A stretch of DNA of 64,000 bases from positions 1 through 64,000 of the forward strand of contig NZ_GG770553.1 in the NCBI RefSeq assembly GCF_000164135.1, in the 5' to 3' direction. This stretch comes from Mycobacterium parascrofulaceum ATCC BAA-614 (GTDB taxonomy: Bacteria; Actinomycetota; Actinomycetes; Mycobacteriales; Mycobacteriaceae). Of the stretch, positions 53,330 to 63,224 are shown one piece after another. A program made the position numbers and the translations under genes. Every line of letters begins with the position of its first letter. Position 1 is the first letter of the stretch. Under the pieces are notes generated by a model. The model saw only the letters and a program-made list of their open reading frames with translations. It was not told the DNA's origin and made no database searches.

Positions 53330-54997
53330 TTAGGCGATGTCGTCGGCGACGCCGCGACCGGCCGCCCGCCCGGAGAAGATGCAGCCGCCCAGGAACGTCC
53401 CTTCCAGGGCACGGTAGCCGTGTACACCACCCCCACCGAATCCGGCCACCTCACCGGCCGCGTATAACCCGTTGAGCGGTGTGCCGTCGGCCTTCAGCAC
53501 CCGGCCCGCCAGGTCAGTTTCTATGCCACCCAACGTCTTTCGGGTCAGAATGTGCAGCTTGACCGCGATCATTGGCCCCGCCTTCGGGTCGGTCAGCCGG
53601 TGCGGTGCCACCACCCGGCCCAGCCGGTCGCCGAGATAACCGCGGGCGGCGCGGATCGCGGTGATCTGGCCGTCCTTGCTGAACTTGTTGGCGACCTCGC
53701 GGTCCCGGGCGGTCACCTCGGCCTCCACCGTGGCGTAGTCCAGCGGCGCCACACCGGGCACCTCGTTCATCGCGGTCACCAATTCCCGCAGCGATCGTGC
53801 GCTGACGAAGTCCACTCCGCGGTCGACGAACGCCTGCACCGGCCCCGGCGGTCCGGAGCGCACGCGATTACGCAGCAGCTCGCGCACGCTCTGCCCGGTC
53901 AAGTCGGGATTCTGCTCCTGGCCCGACAGCGCGAATTCCTTCTCAATGATCTTGGCGTTCAACACAAACCAGGTGTAGTCGTACCCGGACTTGGTGATGT
54001 ATTCCAGCGTGCCGAGAGTGTCGAACCCGGGGTAAAGCGGCACCGGCAACCGCTTGCCGGTCGCGTCGAGCCACAGCGACGACGGCCCCGGGATGATGCG
54101 GATCCCGTGCAGCGGCCAGATCGGGTCGTAGTCGGTGATGCCCTCGGTGTAATGCCACATGCGGTCGGGGTTGATCACGCGCGCACCGGCCCGCTGCGAG
54201 ATGCCGATCATCCTGCCGTCGACGTGCGCAGGCACCCCGCTGAGTAACTGCTCGGGTATGCGACCCATCCGCTTCGGCCAATTCTTGCGCACCAGCTCGT
54301 GGTTGCCGCCGATGCCGCCGCTGGTAACGATCACGGCGGGCGCGCGAAAATCGAACTGTCCCACGGATGTTCGTGACGACGCCACGCCCCTCGGTGCGGA
54401 AGACGGTTCCAGCACCGTGCCCCGAACGCCGGTCACCGCGCCGCCCTCGACGATCAGTTCGTCGACCTGGTGGCGGTGCGCGAAACGCACCGTCGAGCGG
54501 TCCCGCAGCCGGCGGGCGAATATCTCGACCAGGGCGGGACCGGTGCCCCAGGTGATGTGGAAGCGGGGGACCGAATTGCCGTGCCCCTGCGCGCCATAGC
54601 CGCCACGTTCCGCCCAACCCACCAACGGGAAGATCTTCAGCCCCCGGTCACGCAGCCAACGACGTTTCTCCCCCGCCGCGAAATCGACGTAAGCGTGCGC
54701 CCATTGGCGGGGCCAGTAGTCCTCGGGCCGATCGAACGCCGCGGTGCCGAGCCAGTCCTGCAGGGCGAGTTCGTGGCTGTCGCGAATCCCGAGCCGGCGC
54801 TGCTCGGGGCTGTCGACGAAGAACAGCCCGCCGAAGGACCAGAACGCCTGCCCGCCCAGGTTCGCGCTGCTCTCCTGGTCGACGATCAGCACACGCAGGT
54901 CCCGGTCCACCAATTCACAGGCCGCCACCAGACCCGCGAGTCCCGCCCCGACGACGATGGCGTCCGCGCCGAAACCCGCGGCCGAAGATTCGCTCAT
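53330..54997 (-). CDS. FAD-dependent dehydrogenase (KstD/fumarate reductase-like)
   Basis: A 555-residue flavoprotein (Rv0785 type) of the family that includes 3-ketosteroid delta-1-dehydrogenase and fumarate reductase flavoprotein. The FAD motif is VVGAGLAGLVAACEL near residue 16 with VDQESSANLGGQAFWS after it, and the C-terminal FAD segment is GLYAAGEVAGFGGGGVHGYRALEGTFLGGC. The substrate pocket residues that define steroid dehydrogenases cannot be judged by eye. The ATG lies 8 nt after a TACCCT box, so it is probably leaderless. Confidence 0.87.
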   Translation of the reverse strand: MSESSAAGFGADAIVVGAGLAGLVAACELVDRDLRVLIVDQESSANLGGQAFWSFGGLFFVDSPEQRRLGIRDSHELALQDWLGTAAFDRPEDYWPRQWAHAYVDFAAGEKRRWLRDRGLKIFPLVGWAERGGYGAQGHGNSVPRFHITWGTGPALVEIFARRLRDRSTVRFAHRHQVDELIVEGGAVTGVRGTVLEPSSAPRGVASSRTSVGQFDFRAPAVIVTSGGIGGNHELVRKNWPKRMGRIPEQLLSGVPAHVDGRMIGISQRAGARVINPDRMWHYTEGITDYDPIWPLHGIRIIPGPSSLWLDATGKRLPVPLYPGFDTLGTLEYITKSGYDYTWFVLNAKIIEKEFALSGQEQNPDLTGQSVRELLRNRVRSGPPGPVQAFVDRGVDFVSARSLRELVTAMNEVPGVAPLDYATVEAEVTARDREVANKFSKDGQITAIRAARGYLGDRLGRVVAPHRLTDPKAGPMIAVKLHILTRKTLGGIETDLAGRVLKADGTPLNGLYAAGEVAGFGGGGVHGYRALEGTFLGGCIFSGRAAGRGVADDIA

Positions 54998-55005
54998 GTC
55001 GGACC

Positions 55006-55011
55006 AGGGTA
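55006..55011 (-). promoter_or_regulatory. -10 box, leaderless start of flavoprotein gene
   Basis: TACCCT on the minus strand, 8 nt before the ATG. Confidence 0.5.
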
Positions 55012-55045
55012 GTGCCCGCGCAGGCAGGGTCGAGGAGACGCTTGG

Positions 55046-55750
55046 TCAGGCCGCGTCGAGAATCGCCTTGTCGCGCCGCCAGCGGTACACCGTCGGTGCG
55101 CAGCCGTGCATCAGGGACAGATCGACGGCGTCCAGCATCGCCTGCAACGGACCCGGTTTGCGCAGGTGACGAGCGGCGACGGCCACCCGCACCACGCCGC
55201 CGCGCCGGGCGATCCGCTCGGCGGACAACACCACCATCCGGCACCACCACGGTTCGGTGAGGAAGCCTTCCCCGATGCCCAGCACGCGGGAACGCACGGT
55301 AGTGTGCCGAACCAGGTCGGTGATCCCGTGCAGATCGGCGAGCAGTCGAAATCCGTTGTCCGGCAATGCTTTGACGACACCTGGGGAGACAACCCAGCCG
55401 GGCGCCGCGAACAGCCGCGTGCGCAGTCCGAGGTGCTCGAGCACGCGATCTGCGGCCATCAGCCGCAGGTTGGCCTCGTGGGCCCGGAGGATCGCGAATT
55501 CACCGCGGCGCTTCTTGGTGGCCGCGTCGTCATAGCCGTGCAGCACGATGGCGTCGCCGCCGGACCGCCGGTTGCCCAGCCATTCGACCGTGCGGGGGTC
55601 GTGGTCGAGCCGATAGTCGCCACTGAGTCGGGGCGCCACCAACAGCGACACCGGAACGTTGCGGGCATCCATTTGCGCGCAGAACGCCTCGACGTCGGTC
55701 AGGGTGCGTTCGCCTATCCCCGAGACCGAGACGATCAATTTTCCAGCCAC
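55046..55750 (-). CDS. DUF2334 polysaccharide-deacetylase-like protein
   Basis: A 234-residue protein (Rv0784 position) of the DUF2334 group, a distant branch of carbohydrate esterase family 4. It has IVSVSGIGERTLTDVEAFCAQMDARNVPVSLLVAP at the start, DAIVLHGYDD near residue 65 as a candidate metal His, and LRTRLFAAPGW. A usual NodB metal triad is not complete, so activity is uncertain. It is upstream of the flavoprotein gene on the same strand (48-bp gap). Confidence 0.78.
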   Translation of the reverse strand: MAGKLIVSVSGIGERTLTDVEAFCAQMDARNVPVSLLVAPRLSGDYRLDHDPRTVEWLGNRRSGGDAIVLHGYDDAATKKRRGEFAILRAHEANLRLMAADRVLEHLGLRTRLFAAPGWVVSPGVVKALPDNGFRLLADLHGITDLVRHTTVRSRVLGIGEGFLTEPWWCRMVVLSAERIARRGGVVRVAVAARHLRKPGPLQAMLDAVDLSLMHGCAPTVYRWRRDKAILDAA

Positions 55751-55884
55751 ACTCGCAGTTTGACGATCTCAAGTGTCGGAATGGTGAAGGACACGCAGAC
55801 GGCAGGCGTATAACGAGACTCGCCGGAGCACCGTCAAAGGCGTAGAAACCGCACGCCACGGCCGGTCAAAGCGATCGATTCGAT

Positions 55885-57498
55885 ATGCTAAGCAACGCCA
55901 TGGATGAGGCCCCCTACGCAGCGGCCGAAACCCCGCTGCCCTACGCCCCAGCGTTGGACGCCGACGAGCGAGACTACCCCGACAGGCTGGACGCCGGACT
56001 GTTGCGGATCTCCGGTGTGTGCATCCTGGCCACGGTCATGGCGATCATCGACGTCACGGTCGTCAGCGTCGCGCAGCGCACCTTCATCGACCAGTTCGCC
56101 TCCTCCCAGGCGGTCGTCGGATGGACGATGACCGGCTACACGCTTGCCCTGGCGACGGTCATTCCGATAACCGGATGGGCTGCCGACCGGTTCGGCACCA
56201 AGCGGCTGTTCATCTGGTCGGTCCTGGCTTTCACGATGGGCTCGGTGCTCTGCGCCCTGGCCGCTAATGTTTTGCAACTCATAACGTTTCGGGTAGTGCA
56301 AGGTGTCGGCGGCGGCATGCTGCTGCCCCTGGGGTTCATGATCCTCACCCGTGAAGCCGGCCCCCGGCGACTCGGCCGCCTGATGTCGATTCTGAGCATC
56401 CCCATGCTGCTCGCCCCCATCGCCGGCCCGATCCTGGGCGGCTGGCTCATCGACACCTCGAGTTGGCGGTGGATCTTTCTGATCAACCTCCCGATCGGAC
56501 TCGTGACGATCGTGCTGGCCGCGGTCATCTTTCCCCGGGACGACCCGGCCCGGTCGGAAACCTTCGACCTCGTCGGCGTGCTCCTGCTCTCACCGGGGCT
56601 GGCGACGTTCCTGTTCGCGGTCTCCACCGTGCCGGGCCGCGGAACCGTTGCCGACCGGCACGTGCTGATCCCCGCGGCCATTGGGCTGACGTTGATCGCG
56701 GCGTTCGTCGCGCACGCCTGGCACCGCGCCGATCATCCCCTCATCGACCTGCGGCTGTTTCGCAATCCGGTGCTCACCCACGCCAATGTGACGATGCTCG
56801 TCTTCGCCACCGCCTTCTTCGGCGCCGGCCTCCTGCTGCCGAGTTATTTCCAGCAGGTGTGGCACCAGACCCCGATGCAGGCCGGGCTGCGCATGATCCC
56901 CCAGGGGCTCGGCGCCATGCTGACCATGCGGCTGACCGGGCCGCTGGTGGACAGACGGGGTCCCGGCAAGGTCGTGTTGGTCGGCGTCGCGCTGATCACC
57001 GCCGGTCTGGGCACCTTCGCCGTCGGTGTCGCCACGCAGGCCGACTACCTGCCCACGCTGCTCGTCGGCCTGGCGATCATGGGGCTCGGCATGGGCTGCA
57101 CGATGATGCCGCTGTCCGTGGCCGCGGTGCAGGCCCTGGCCCCCCACCAGATCGCGCGCGGCACGACGCTGATGAGCGTCAGCCATCAGGTCGGCGGATC
57201 GGTGGGCACCGCGCTGATGTCGACGATCCTGACCAATCAATTCAACCGGAGCGAGAATATTGCCGCCGCCAACAAACTCGCCGCGTTACAGCAGCACGCC
57301 GCTGTCAGCGGGGTTCCCGTCGACCAGTCCGCCATACCGCGCCAGACGCTGAGCGCCGGCTTCTGGGACAGCCTGCTACATGACCTTTCCCGCGCCTATA
57401 CGGCGGTATTTGTGATAGCCGTGGTGTTGGTGGTGTTCACCATCATTCCCGCGTCTTTTCTGCCGAAAAAGCCGGCGAGCCAAACGGCGGGCCGATAG
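55885..57498 (+). CDS. emrB: DHA2-family MFS exporter (EmrB type), copy 1
   Basis: A 537-residue drug:proton antiporter with 14 predicted helices, matching Rv0783c. Helix 1 has MAIIDVTVVSVAQRTF. The loop between helices 2 and 3 has GWAADRFGTKRLFIW. Antiporter motif C appears as SIPMLLAPIAGPILGGWLI in helix 5. The outer ATG is chosen because MLxNAM is shared with the following paralog with mainly third-position differences, the mark of coding sequence. It probably exports lipophilic compounds. No TetR gene is adjacent. Confidence 0.9.
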   Translation: MLSNAMDEAPYAAAETPLPYAPALDADERDYPDRLDAGLLRISGVCILATVMAIIDVTVVSVAQRTFIDQFASSQAVVGWTMTGYTLALATVIPITGWAADRFGTKRLFIWSVLAFTMGSVLCALAANVLQLITFRVVQGVGGGMLLPLGFMILTREAGPRRLGRLMSILSIPMLLAPIAGPILGGWLIDTSSWRWIFLINLPIGLVTIVLAAVIFPRDDPARSETFDLVGVLLLSPGLATFLFAVSTVPGRGTVADRHVLIPAAIGLTLIAAFVAHAWHRADHPLIDLRLFRNPVLTHANVTMLVFATAFFGAGLLLPSYFQQVWHQTPMQAGLRMIPQGLGAMLTMRLTGPLVDRRGPGKVVLVGVALITAGLGTFAVGVATQADYLPTLLVGLAIMGLGMGCTMMPLSVAAVQALAPHQIARGTTLMSVSHQVGGSVGTALMSTILTNQFNRSENIAAANKLAALQQHAAVSGVPVDQSAIPRQTLSAGFWDSLLHDLSRAYTAVFVIAVVLVVFTIIPASFLPKKPASQTAGR

Positions 57499-57695
57499 CG
57501 GGCACGACAACGCCGCTCCGTACACGTTGCAAGCGGGTTAACCCGCAGGCAGCGGGCGCGGAGCGACGCCGTCCCGATCCAGTTCACCGGCCTGAGTATG
57601 GTGGTGAACTGATATCGAACCAAGCCCAAACGGCAGATCAAGACGGGGCCGAAGCAAACGTCTGAAAGGGTCCGCGTGAGGGTACGGGTACCGAT

Positions 57696-59309
57696 ATGCT
57701 CGGCAACGCTATGCAGAAGGCCGATTCCGTGACCTCCGACGCCCCGGTACCGAGTGCTGCCACCGGGCAATCAAACGCGGACGAACGCCAGTATCCCGAC
57801 AAGCTCGACGCCGCACTCTTCCGCGTAGCGGCTGTGTGTGGGATGGCCACGATCATGGCGCTGCTCGACACCACCGTGGTCAGCGTGGCTCAACGCACCT
57901 TCGCCGCACAGTTCGGATCCACCCTGGCGGTTGTGTCGTGGACCATGGCGGGCTACATGCTCGCGTTGGCAACCGTGATCCCCGTCACCGGTTGGGCAGT
58001 CGATCGATTCGGCACCAAACGACTCTTCGTGGGCGCGGTTTTTCTTTTCACTCTGGGCTCGTTGCTCTGCGCGCTAGCACCAAACATTTTGGCGCTCATT
58101 ATGTTCCGGGTGGTGCAGGGTCTCGGCGGCGGTATGCTCATGCCGCTGAGCTCGATGATCCTGACACGCGAGGCGGGCCCTCAACGACTTGGTCGCTTGA
58201 TAGCGATCGGCGGCATTCCGCTGGTACTTGCGCCAATCGGTGCGCCCATCCTGGGCGGCTGGGTGATCGACACCTACGGGTGGGAGTGGATCTTCCTGAT
58301 CAACCTGCCGATCGGGATCACCACCATTGTCCTTGCGGCGATCCTGTTCCCGAGAGACCGCCCTGAGCCGAGCGAAGCGCTGGACTTCATCGGCGCGCTG
58401 CTGCTATCGCCCGGCGTAGCGATCTTCCTGGGCGGCGTGTCATCCATTCCCGGACGCCATACGGTAGCCGACCGCTACGTCCTCATACCGGTGATCATCG
58501 GCCTCGTCTTGATTACCGCGTTTGTCTTCCATGCCTGGTATCGAACTGATCATCCGCTCATCGACTTGAGATTGCTGAAGAACCGCGTAGTCACACAGGC
58601 CAACCTCACCCTGCTGGTCTTCACCGTCGGCTATGTCGGCGCGGGGCTCACGCTGCCGAGCTATTTCCAGCTGGTGATGAACGAAACCCCGATGCAATCT
58701 GCGATGCGCCTGGTCCCCCAGGCGCTCGGGGCCGCGTTGACCATGCCGCTTGCCGGCATCTATGCGGATAAGCGCGGCCCGGGCAAAGTCGTGCTGATCG
58801 GCCTTCCCCTGATCGCGGCAGGCTTGGCCATTTTTGCCGTTGGCGTGGCCAGGCACGCCGACTACCTACCTACGTTGCTGGTCGGGTTAGCGATCATGGG
58901 ACTGGGCATCGGCTGCACCACCGCACCGCTCGGCGCGGCCGTTGTTCAAGCCCTTGCCCCGCAGCAGATCGCACGCGGAACGACCCTGGTGAGTGTCAAC
59001 CTCGAGATGAGTAGCTCCATCGGAGCCGCCCTGATGGCTGTCATCGTGACAACTCAAATCAGCCGCAACGACATAATCGCGGGCAAGGCGGCATCCTTGC
59101 CGTCAAACGTCGGCGGGCAAGGGCCGTCGGCTGATGCCACGGGAGCAGCGCGGCAGGCTCTGCCACCCGACGTCGCGAGCGCCCTGTTGAACAACCTTTC
59201 CCACGCGTACACGACGGTGTTCGTGCTTGCGGTCGCGCTGGTGACGTTCACCATCATCCCGGCGGCTTTCCTACCGAAGCGGGCGCCGGTCCGACCGACC
59301 GACGACTAG
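57696..59309 (+). CDS. DHA2-family MFS exporter (EmrB type), copy 2
   Basis: A 537-residue paralog of the preceding exporter, the same length and alignable throughout (for example DTTVVSVAQRTFAAQFGS and GWAVDRFGTKRLFVG). Antiporter motif C is GGIPLVLAPIGAPILGGWVI. By eye its codons use more A and T at third positions than copy 1, so it may have arrived separately rather than by recent local duplication. A 197-bp gap with its own promoter region separates the two. Substrate is unknown; two related exporters in tandem may cover different drugs. Confidence 0.88.
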   Translation: MLGNAMQKADSVTSDAPVPSAATGQSNADERQYPDKLDAALFRVAAVCGMATIMALLDTTVVSVAQRTFAAQFGSTLAVVSWTMAGYMLALATVIPVTGWAVDRFGTKRLFVGAVFLFTLGSLLCALAPNILALIMFRVVQGLGGGMLMPLSSMILTREAGPQRLGRLIAIGGIPLVLAPIGAPILGGWVIDTYGWEWIFLINLPIGITTIVLAAILFPRDRPEPSEALDFIGALLLSPGVAIFLGGVSSIPGRHTVADRYVLIPVIIGLVLITAFVFHAWYRTDHPLIDLRLLKNRVVTQANLTLLVFTVGYVGAGLTLPSYFQLVMNETPMQSAMRLVPQALGAALTMPLAGIYADKRGPGKVVLIGLPLIAAGLAIFAVGVARHADYLPTLLVGLAIMGLGIGCTTAPLGAAVVQALAPQQIARGTTLVSVNLEMSSSIGAALMAVIVTTQISRNDIIAGKAASLPSNVGGQGPSADATGAARQALPPDVASALLNNLSHAYTTVFVLAVALVTFTIIPAAFLPKRAPVRPTDD

Positions 59310-59463
59310 GCCGTCAACCGCCGAACACATCGGCGTAGCGACGCGCCCCAATGGCGGATCTAACCCCAGCTGTCACCTCTAACCCCAGCTGTCGCGCCAC
59401 CTCGGGCGACCCTCGCTCGGTCGGTGTCTCGCCGCGCCGCGATCCCGGCGAGATCGGGGCGGC

Positions 59464-61611
59464 TCAGCGACCCCCGGGACCGTCCTCCTCACCACCGCGA
59501 TCGCGGTGGCGATCGGCGGCGGCTAACAGCCAGGCGTATTGAAACGCGGTTTCCTGCCACGCCTTGTAGCGGCCGCTGACCCCGCCGTGTCCGGCGTTCA
59601 TCTGGGTCTTCAGCAGGATCGGGCTGCCGTTGCCGTTGGCGTGCCGCAACGCCGCCACCCACTTGGCGGGCTCCACATAGTAGACCCTGGTGTCGTTCAG
59701 CGAGGTCATCGCCAAAATCGCCGGATAGCGCTTGGCCTCGACGTTCTCATAGGGCGAATAGGACTTCATGTAGCGATAGACTTCTTTGTCCCGCAACGGG
59801 TTTCCCCACTCGTCCCATTCGGTGACGGTCAGCGGCAAAGCGGGGTCGAGGATGGTGGTCAGCGGGTCGACGAACGGCACCTGGGCAAGGATCCCGGCGA
59901 AGAGGTCCGGCGCCAGGTTGGCAACCGCCCCCATCAGCAGACCGCCCGCACTGCCCCCCAGCGCCACCAACTGACGCGGCCGGGTGACTCCCGTGTCCAC
60001 CAGATGCTTTGCCACCGCCACGAAGTCGGTGAACGTGTTCTTTTTCTCCAGCAGCTTGCCGTGCTCGTACCACGGCCGGCCCATTTCACCGCCACCGCGG
60101 ACGTGGGCGATGGCGAACACCATGCCCCGGTCCAGCAGCGACAACCGGGCGATGGAGAAGCTGGGGTCGGTGCATATCTCGTAGGCGCCGTAGCCATAAA
60201 GCAAAGCCGGCGCCGGGAATTCGATGCCCGCGCGGTGCACGATGGACACCGGGATCCGGGCGCCGTCGTCCGCCACGGCCCAGTCGCGCCGCTCCACGTA
60301 GTCGTCGGTGCGGTAGCCGCCGAGCACGGGTTGCTCGCGCAGCAAGGTGCGCTCGCCGGTGGCGAAGTCGACGTCGTATACCCGCGCCGGAACGACCAGA
60401 GACCCCGCCCTGATCCGCAGCTTGGGCGCATCCCAGCTCGGGTTGCCGGCGAGGCCGGCCGACACCAGCTCGGAGTCGAACGAAATCTCCTCGGGCTCAC
60501 CGTATCCCCCGCCGGGATCGATGTCCCACACCTGGAGCCGGGGTAACGCCTCCCGACGGTAGCTGACCACCAGGTGACCCGCGAAGGCGTCCACCCCGTC
60601 GAGCCGGACGTCGTCGCGGTGCGGAATCAGGGTGCGCTGCCGGGTCGGGTCGCTGACCGGCGCTTCGGTCAGCGTGAAGTTCACCGCATCCTCGTTGTGG
60701 AGGATCAAGAATCGGTCCTGCCCGCCCACCACGGCGTGCTCGATCGCGTACTCGATACCTTCGCTCCGCGGCAGCACGACGGTGAAGCGTGCGTTCGGGT
60801 CAGCGGCATCGGCGTAGCGGTATTCGGAGGTGATGGACGACCCCGACGCGATGATGACGTAAGCCTCGCTGCGGGTGAGCCCGACGCCGAGCCAAAACCG
60901 TTCGTCGGCCTCGTGATACACCAGCTCGGACGGCTCACCCGAACCCACCCGGTAGCGCCAGACCTTGTCGGGCCGGTGGGCCGCATCCAGGGTCAGGTAG
61001 TAGACGGTCCGGTTGTCCGCCGCCCAGGTCGCCCCGGCGCCGATGTCGGCGATCTCGTCGCGATACAGCTCGCCGGTGCGCAAGTCCTTGAAGCGCAACG
61101 TATATCGCTCGTCGCCGATGGTGTCGACCGAATAGGCCAGCAGATTGCCGTCCAGGCTGACGGTGGCGGCGCCGAGTGCGAAGAATTCGTGGCCCTGCGC
61201 CTCGTCGTTCGAGTCGAGCAGGACCTGCTCGCCGGGTATCTCGGTGTCCTCGTCCAGGATCGGCGGATCCCAGTCGTCGGGACCACTCACCGGGCATCGG
61301 CACTGGACCCGGTACTGCTTTCCCTCGAAGGTGCGGGCGTAGTACCACCACTGGCCTTGCCGGGTCGGCACCGACAGGTCGGTCTCCTTGGTCCGGGCCT
61401 TGATCTCCTCGAAGATCTTCTGGCGCAACGGTTCGAGGTCGGCCGTCATCCGATCGGCGTAGTCGTTCTCCGCCTCGAGATAGGCGATGACTTCGGGGTC
61501 GGACTTATCGCGCAGCCATTCGTAGGGGTCTACGAAGACGTCGCCGTGATGTTCGCGCCGGGTGTCCTGCCGCTTGGCGACGGGCGGCACCGGGCCTGCG
61601 GTCGAAGTCAT
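59464..61611 (-). CDS. ptrB: oligopeptidase B-type serine peptidase
   Basis: A 715-residue prolyl-oligopeptidase-family peptidase: an N-terminal beta-propeller (about 70-420) that limits access, and a C-terminal alpha/beta-hydrolase domain. The catalytic Ser is in [13 protein letters not shown] near residue 555, and the catalytic His in [11 protein letters not shown] near 674. It cleaves short peptides after basic residues. In H37Rv this gene is annotated as two parts, Rv0781 and Rv0782; here it is one frame. The ATG overlaps the purC stop (ATGA), so the two are coupled. Confidence 0.93.
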   Translation of the reverse strand: MTSTAGPVPPVAKRQDTRREHHGDVFVDPYEWLRDKSDPEVIAYLEAENDYADRMTADLEPLRQKIFEEIKARTKETDLSVPTRQGQWWYYARTFEGKQYRVQCRCPVSGPDDWDPPILDEDTEIPGEQVLLDSNDEAQGHEFFALGAATVSLDGNLLAYSVDTIGDERYTLRFKDLRTGELYRDEIADIGAGATWAADNRTVYYLTLDAAHRPDKVWRYRVGSGEPSELVYHEADERFWLGVGLTRSEAYVIIASGSSITSEYRYADAADPNARFTVVLPRSEGIEYAIEHAVVGGQDRFLILHNEDAVNFTLTEAPVSDPTRQRTLIPHRDDVRLDGVDAFAGHLVVSYRREALPRLQVWDIDPGGGYGEPEEISFDSELVSAGLAGNPSWDAPKLRIRAGSLVVPARVYDVDFATGERTLLREQPVLGGYRTDDYVERRDWAVADDGARIPVSIVHRAGIEFPAPALLYGYGAYEICTDPSFSIARLSLLDRGMVFAIAHVRGGGEMGRPWYEHGKLLEKKNTFTDFVAVAKHLVDTGVTRPRQLVALGGSAGGLLMGAVANLAPDLFAGILAQVPFVDPLTTILDPALPLTVTEWDEWGNPLRDKEVYRYMKSYSPYENVEAKRYPAILAMTSLNDTRVYYVEPAKWVAALRHANGNGSPILLKTQMNAGHGGVSGRYKAWQETAFQYAWLLAAADRHRDRGGEEDGPGGR

Positions 61612-62495
61612 GCACCGATCCAGTCGCCGAAGCTGAGGCCGGAGATGCGTTCGTAGGCATCGATATAGCGGTCGCGGGTGGCTTCGATGATGTGGTCGGG
61701 CAGCGGTGGTGGTGGTTGCGAGCCATGGCGATCCCAGCCGGACTCCGGGCCGGTGAGCCAGTTACGGACGAACTGCTTGTCGAAGCTCGTCTGGACCTCA
61801 CCCACCCGGTAGTCCTCGGCAGGCCAATACCGCGAGGAGTCCGGCGTGAAGATCTCGTCGGCCAGCAGCAGGTTGCCACCCGCGTCGGTGCCGAATTCGA
61901 ACTTGGTGTCGGCGATGATGATTCCCCTCGTCAGGGCGTGGTCGGCGGCCTGAACATAGATTTGCAGCGTGCGGTCGCGCAGTTGGTTGGCGCGCACCCC
62001 GCCCACCAGCTCGATCACCCTGTCGAACGAGATGTTCTCGTCGTGGTCCCCAAGCGCGGCTTTGGTCGCCGGCGTGAACAGGGGTTCGGAGAACTTGCTG
62101 GCCTCGACCAGGCCGGGCGGCAAGGTGATACCGCACACCTTCCCGGTCGCCTGATAGTCCAGCAGCCCCGACCCGGTGAGGTAACCGCGGGCCACGCACT
62201 CCACCGGCAGCATGTCCAGCCGCCGCACCACCAACCCGCGGCCCAGGACCTCCTGGGGGATGCGCGGGTCATCCGGCGGACCGGCCAGATGGTTGGGGGC
62301 GGTCACGAGGCCGAAAAAGAAGACGCTCATCGCGGTCAGGATGCGGCCCTTGTCCGGGATCGTGCTGTCGAGCACGTAGTCGTACGCCGAGATCCGGTCG
62401 GTCGCGACGAGCAGCAGATGTTCGTCGTCGACGCGGTAGATCTCGCGGACCTTGCCGCTGGCCAGGTGCCGGTAGTCGGACAGTGCAGGGCGCAT
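61608..62495 (-). CDS. purC: SAICAR synthase
   Basis: A 295-residue phosphoribosylaminoimidazole-succinocarboxamide synthase, the ATP-dependent addition of aspartate to CAIR. The start is typical ([22 protein letters not shown]). [22 protein letters not shown] and the later [31 protein letters not shown] are family blocks. The ATG lies 6 nt after a TAGGCT box. It is coupled to ptrB downstream. Confidence 0.96.
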   Translation of the reverse strand: MRPALSDYRHLASGKVREIYRVDDEHLLLVATDRISAYDYVLDSTIPDKGRILTAMSVFFFGLVTAPNHLAGPPDDPRIPQEVLGRGLVVRRLDMLPVECVARGYLTGSGLLDYQATGKVCGITLPPGLVEASKFSEPLFTPATKAALGDHDENISFDRVIELVGGVRANQLRDRTLQIYVQAADHALTRGIIIADTKFEFGTDAGGNLLLADEIFTPDSSRYWPAEDYRVGEVQTSFDKQFVRNWLTGPESGWDRHGSQPPPPLPDHIIEATRDRYIDAYERISGLSFGDWIGA

Positions 62496-62501
62496 CGGGT
62501 C

Positions 62502-62507
62502 AGCCTA
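62502..62507 (-). promoter_or_regulatory. -10 box, leaderless start of purC
   Basis: TAGGCT on the minus strand, 6 nt before the purC ATG. Confidence 0.55.
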
Positions 62508-62559
62508 TCGGTCGCCCGATCAGGGGACTTGTGTCGGGAGCTGTGCTGGGATCGAGACT

Positions 62560-63180
62560 ATGACCCCGCGGTTTTTGCCCTACTCCACCCGACCGGGCCG
62601 GCTGATGGTCCAGCTGCTCAGCGACTTCGCCGTCACCCTGTGGACCGCTGCCTGGCTGCTCGTCGGCCTGGCGGTTTACGACGCCGTGTCGACGATCGCC
62701 GACGCCGGCCGGCAGGTCGAGAACGGCGCGCACGGCATCGCCGGCAATCTGGCGTCGGCCGGCCACAGCACCCAGCACATCCCTTTGGTGGGGGACGCGC
62801 TGAGCCAGCCCCTGAATTCGGCCAGCCAGGCTGCGCTGGATCTCGCGGGCGCAGGCCACGACCTGGACTCCACGGCCAGCTGGCTCGCGGTCCTGCTGGC
62901 CATGGCCATCGCCGCCGTCCCGATCCTCGTCGCCGACGTCCCCTGGCTCCTCCTGCGGCTGCGATTTTTCCGACGCAAGTTGACGGTGACGGCGTTGGCC
63001 GCGACCCCGGCCGGCGAGCAACTCCTGGCCCTGCGGGCGCTGACGAATCGGCCGCCGGGAAAGCTCGCCGCGGTCAGCGCGGACCCGGTCGGTGGGTGGC
63101 GGCGGGAGGATCCGCTCACCATCCGGGCCCTGGCCGCGCTCGAACTACGGGCGGCCGGCATCTCGATTGGCAGGCTTTAG
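62560..63180 (+). CDS. conserved membrane protein (Rv0779c type)
   Basis: A 206-residue protein with two main hydrophobic segments: DFAVTLWTAAWLLVGLAVYDAV near residue 22 and SWLAVLLAMAIAAVPILVADVPWLLL near 110. A helical segment rich in Ala, Gly and His lies between them, and a basic C-terminal domain follows. It is conserved beside purC in mycobacteria, but its function is unknown. It diverges from purC across 64 bp and is convergent with the P450 gene. Confidence 0.8.
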   Translation: MTPRFLPYSTRPGRLMVQLLSDFAVTLWTAAWLLVGLAVYDAVSTIADAGRQVENGAHGIAGNLASAGHSTQHIPLVGDALSQPLNSASQAALDLAGAGHDLDSTASWLAVLLAMAIAAVPILVADVPWLLLRLRFFRRKLTVTALAATPAGEQLLALRALTNRPPGKLAAVSADPVGGWRREDPLTIRALAALELRAAGISIGRL

Positions 63181-63224
63181 CACCGCGCGGCCCGGCGTCG
63201 GCTCGACATCGGCGCGCCGGATCG

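Noticed and set aside
55884-55889. TATGCT as a -10 box with the exporter starting at an inner ATG 10 nt later, repeated at 57695
   Set aside because: The two exporters share MLxNAM with mostly third-position changes, which indicates coding from the outer ATG. The 10-nt spacing is also longer than at the other leaderless genes.
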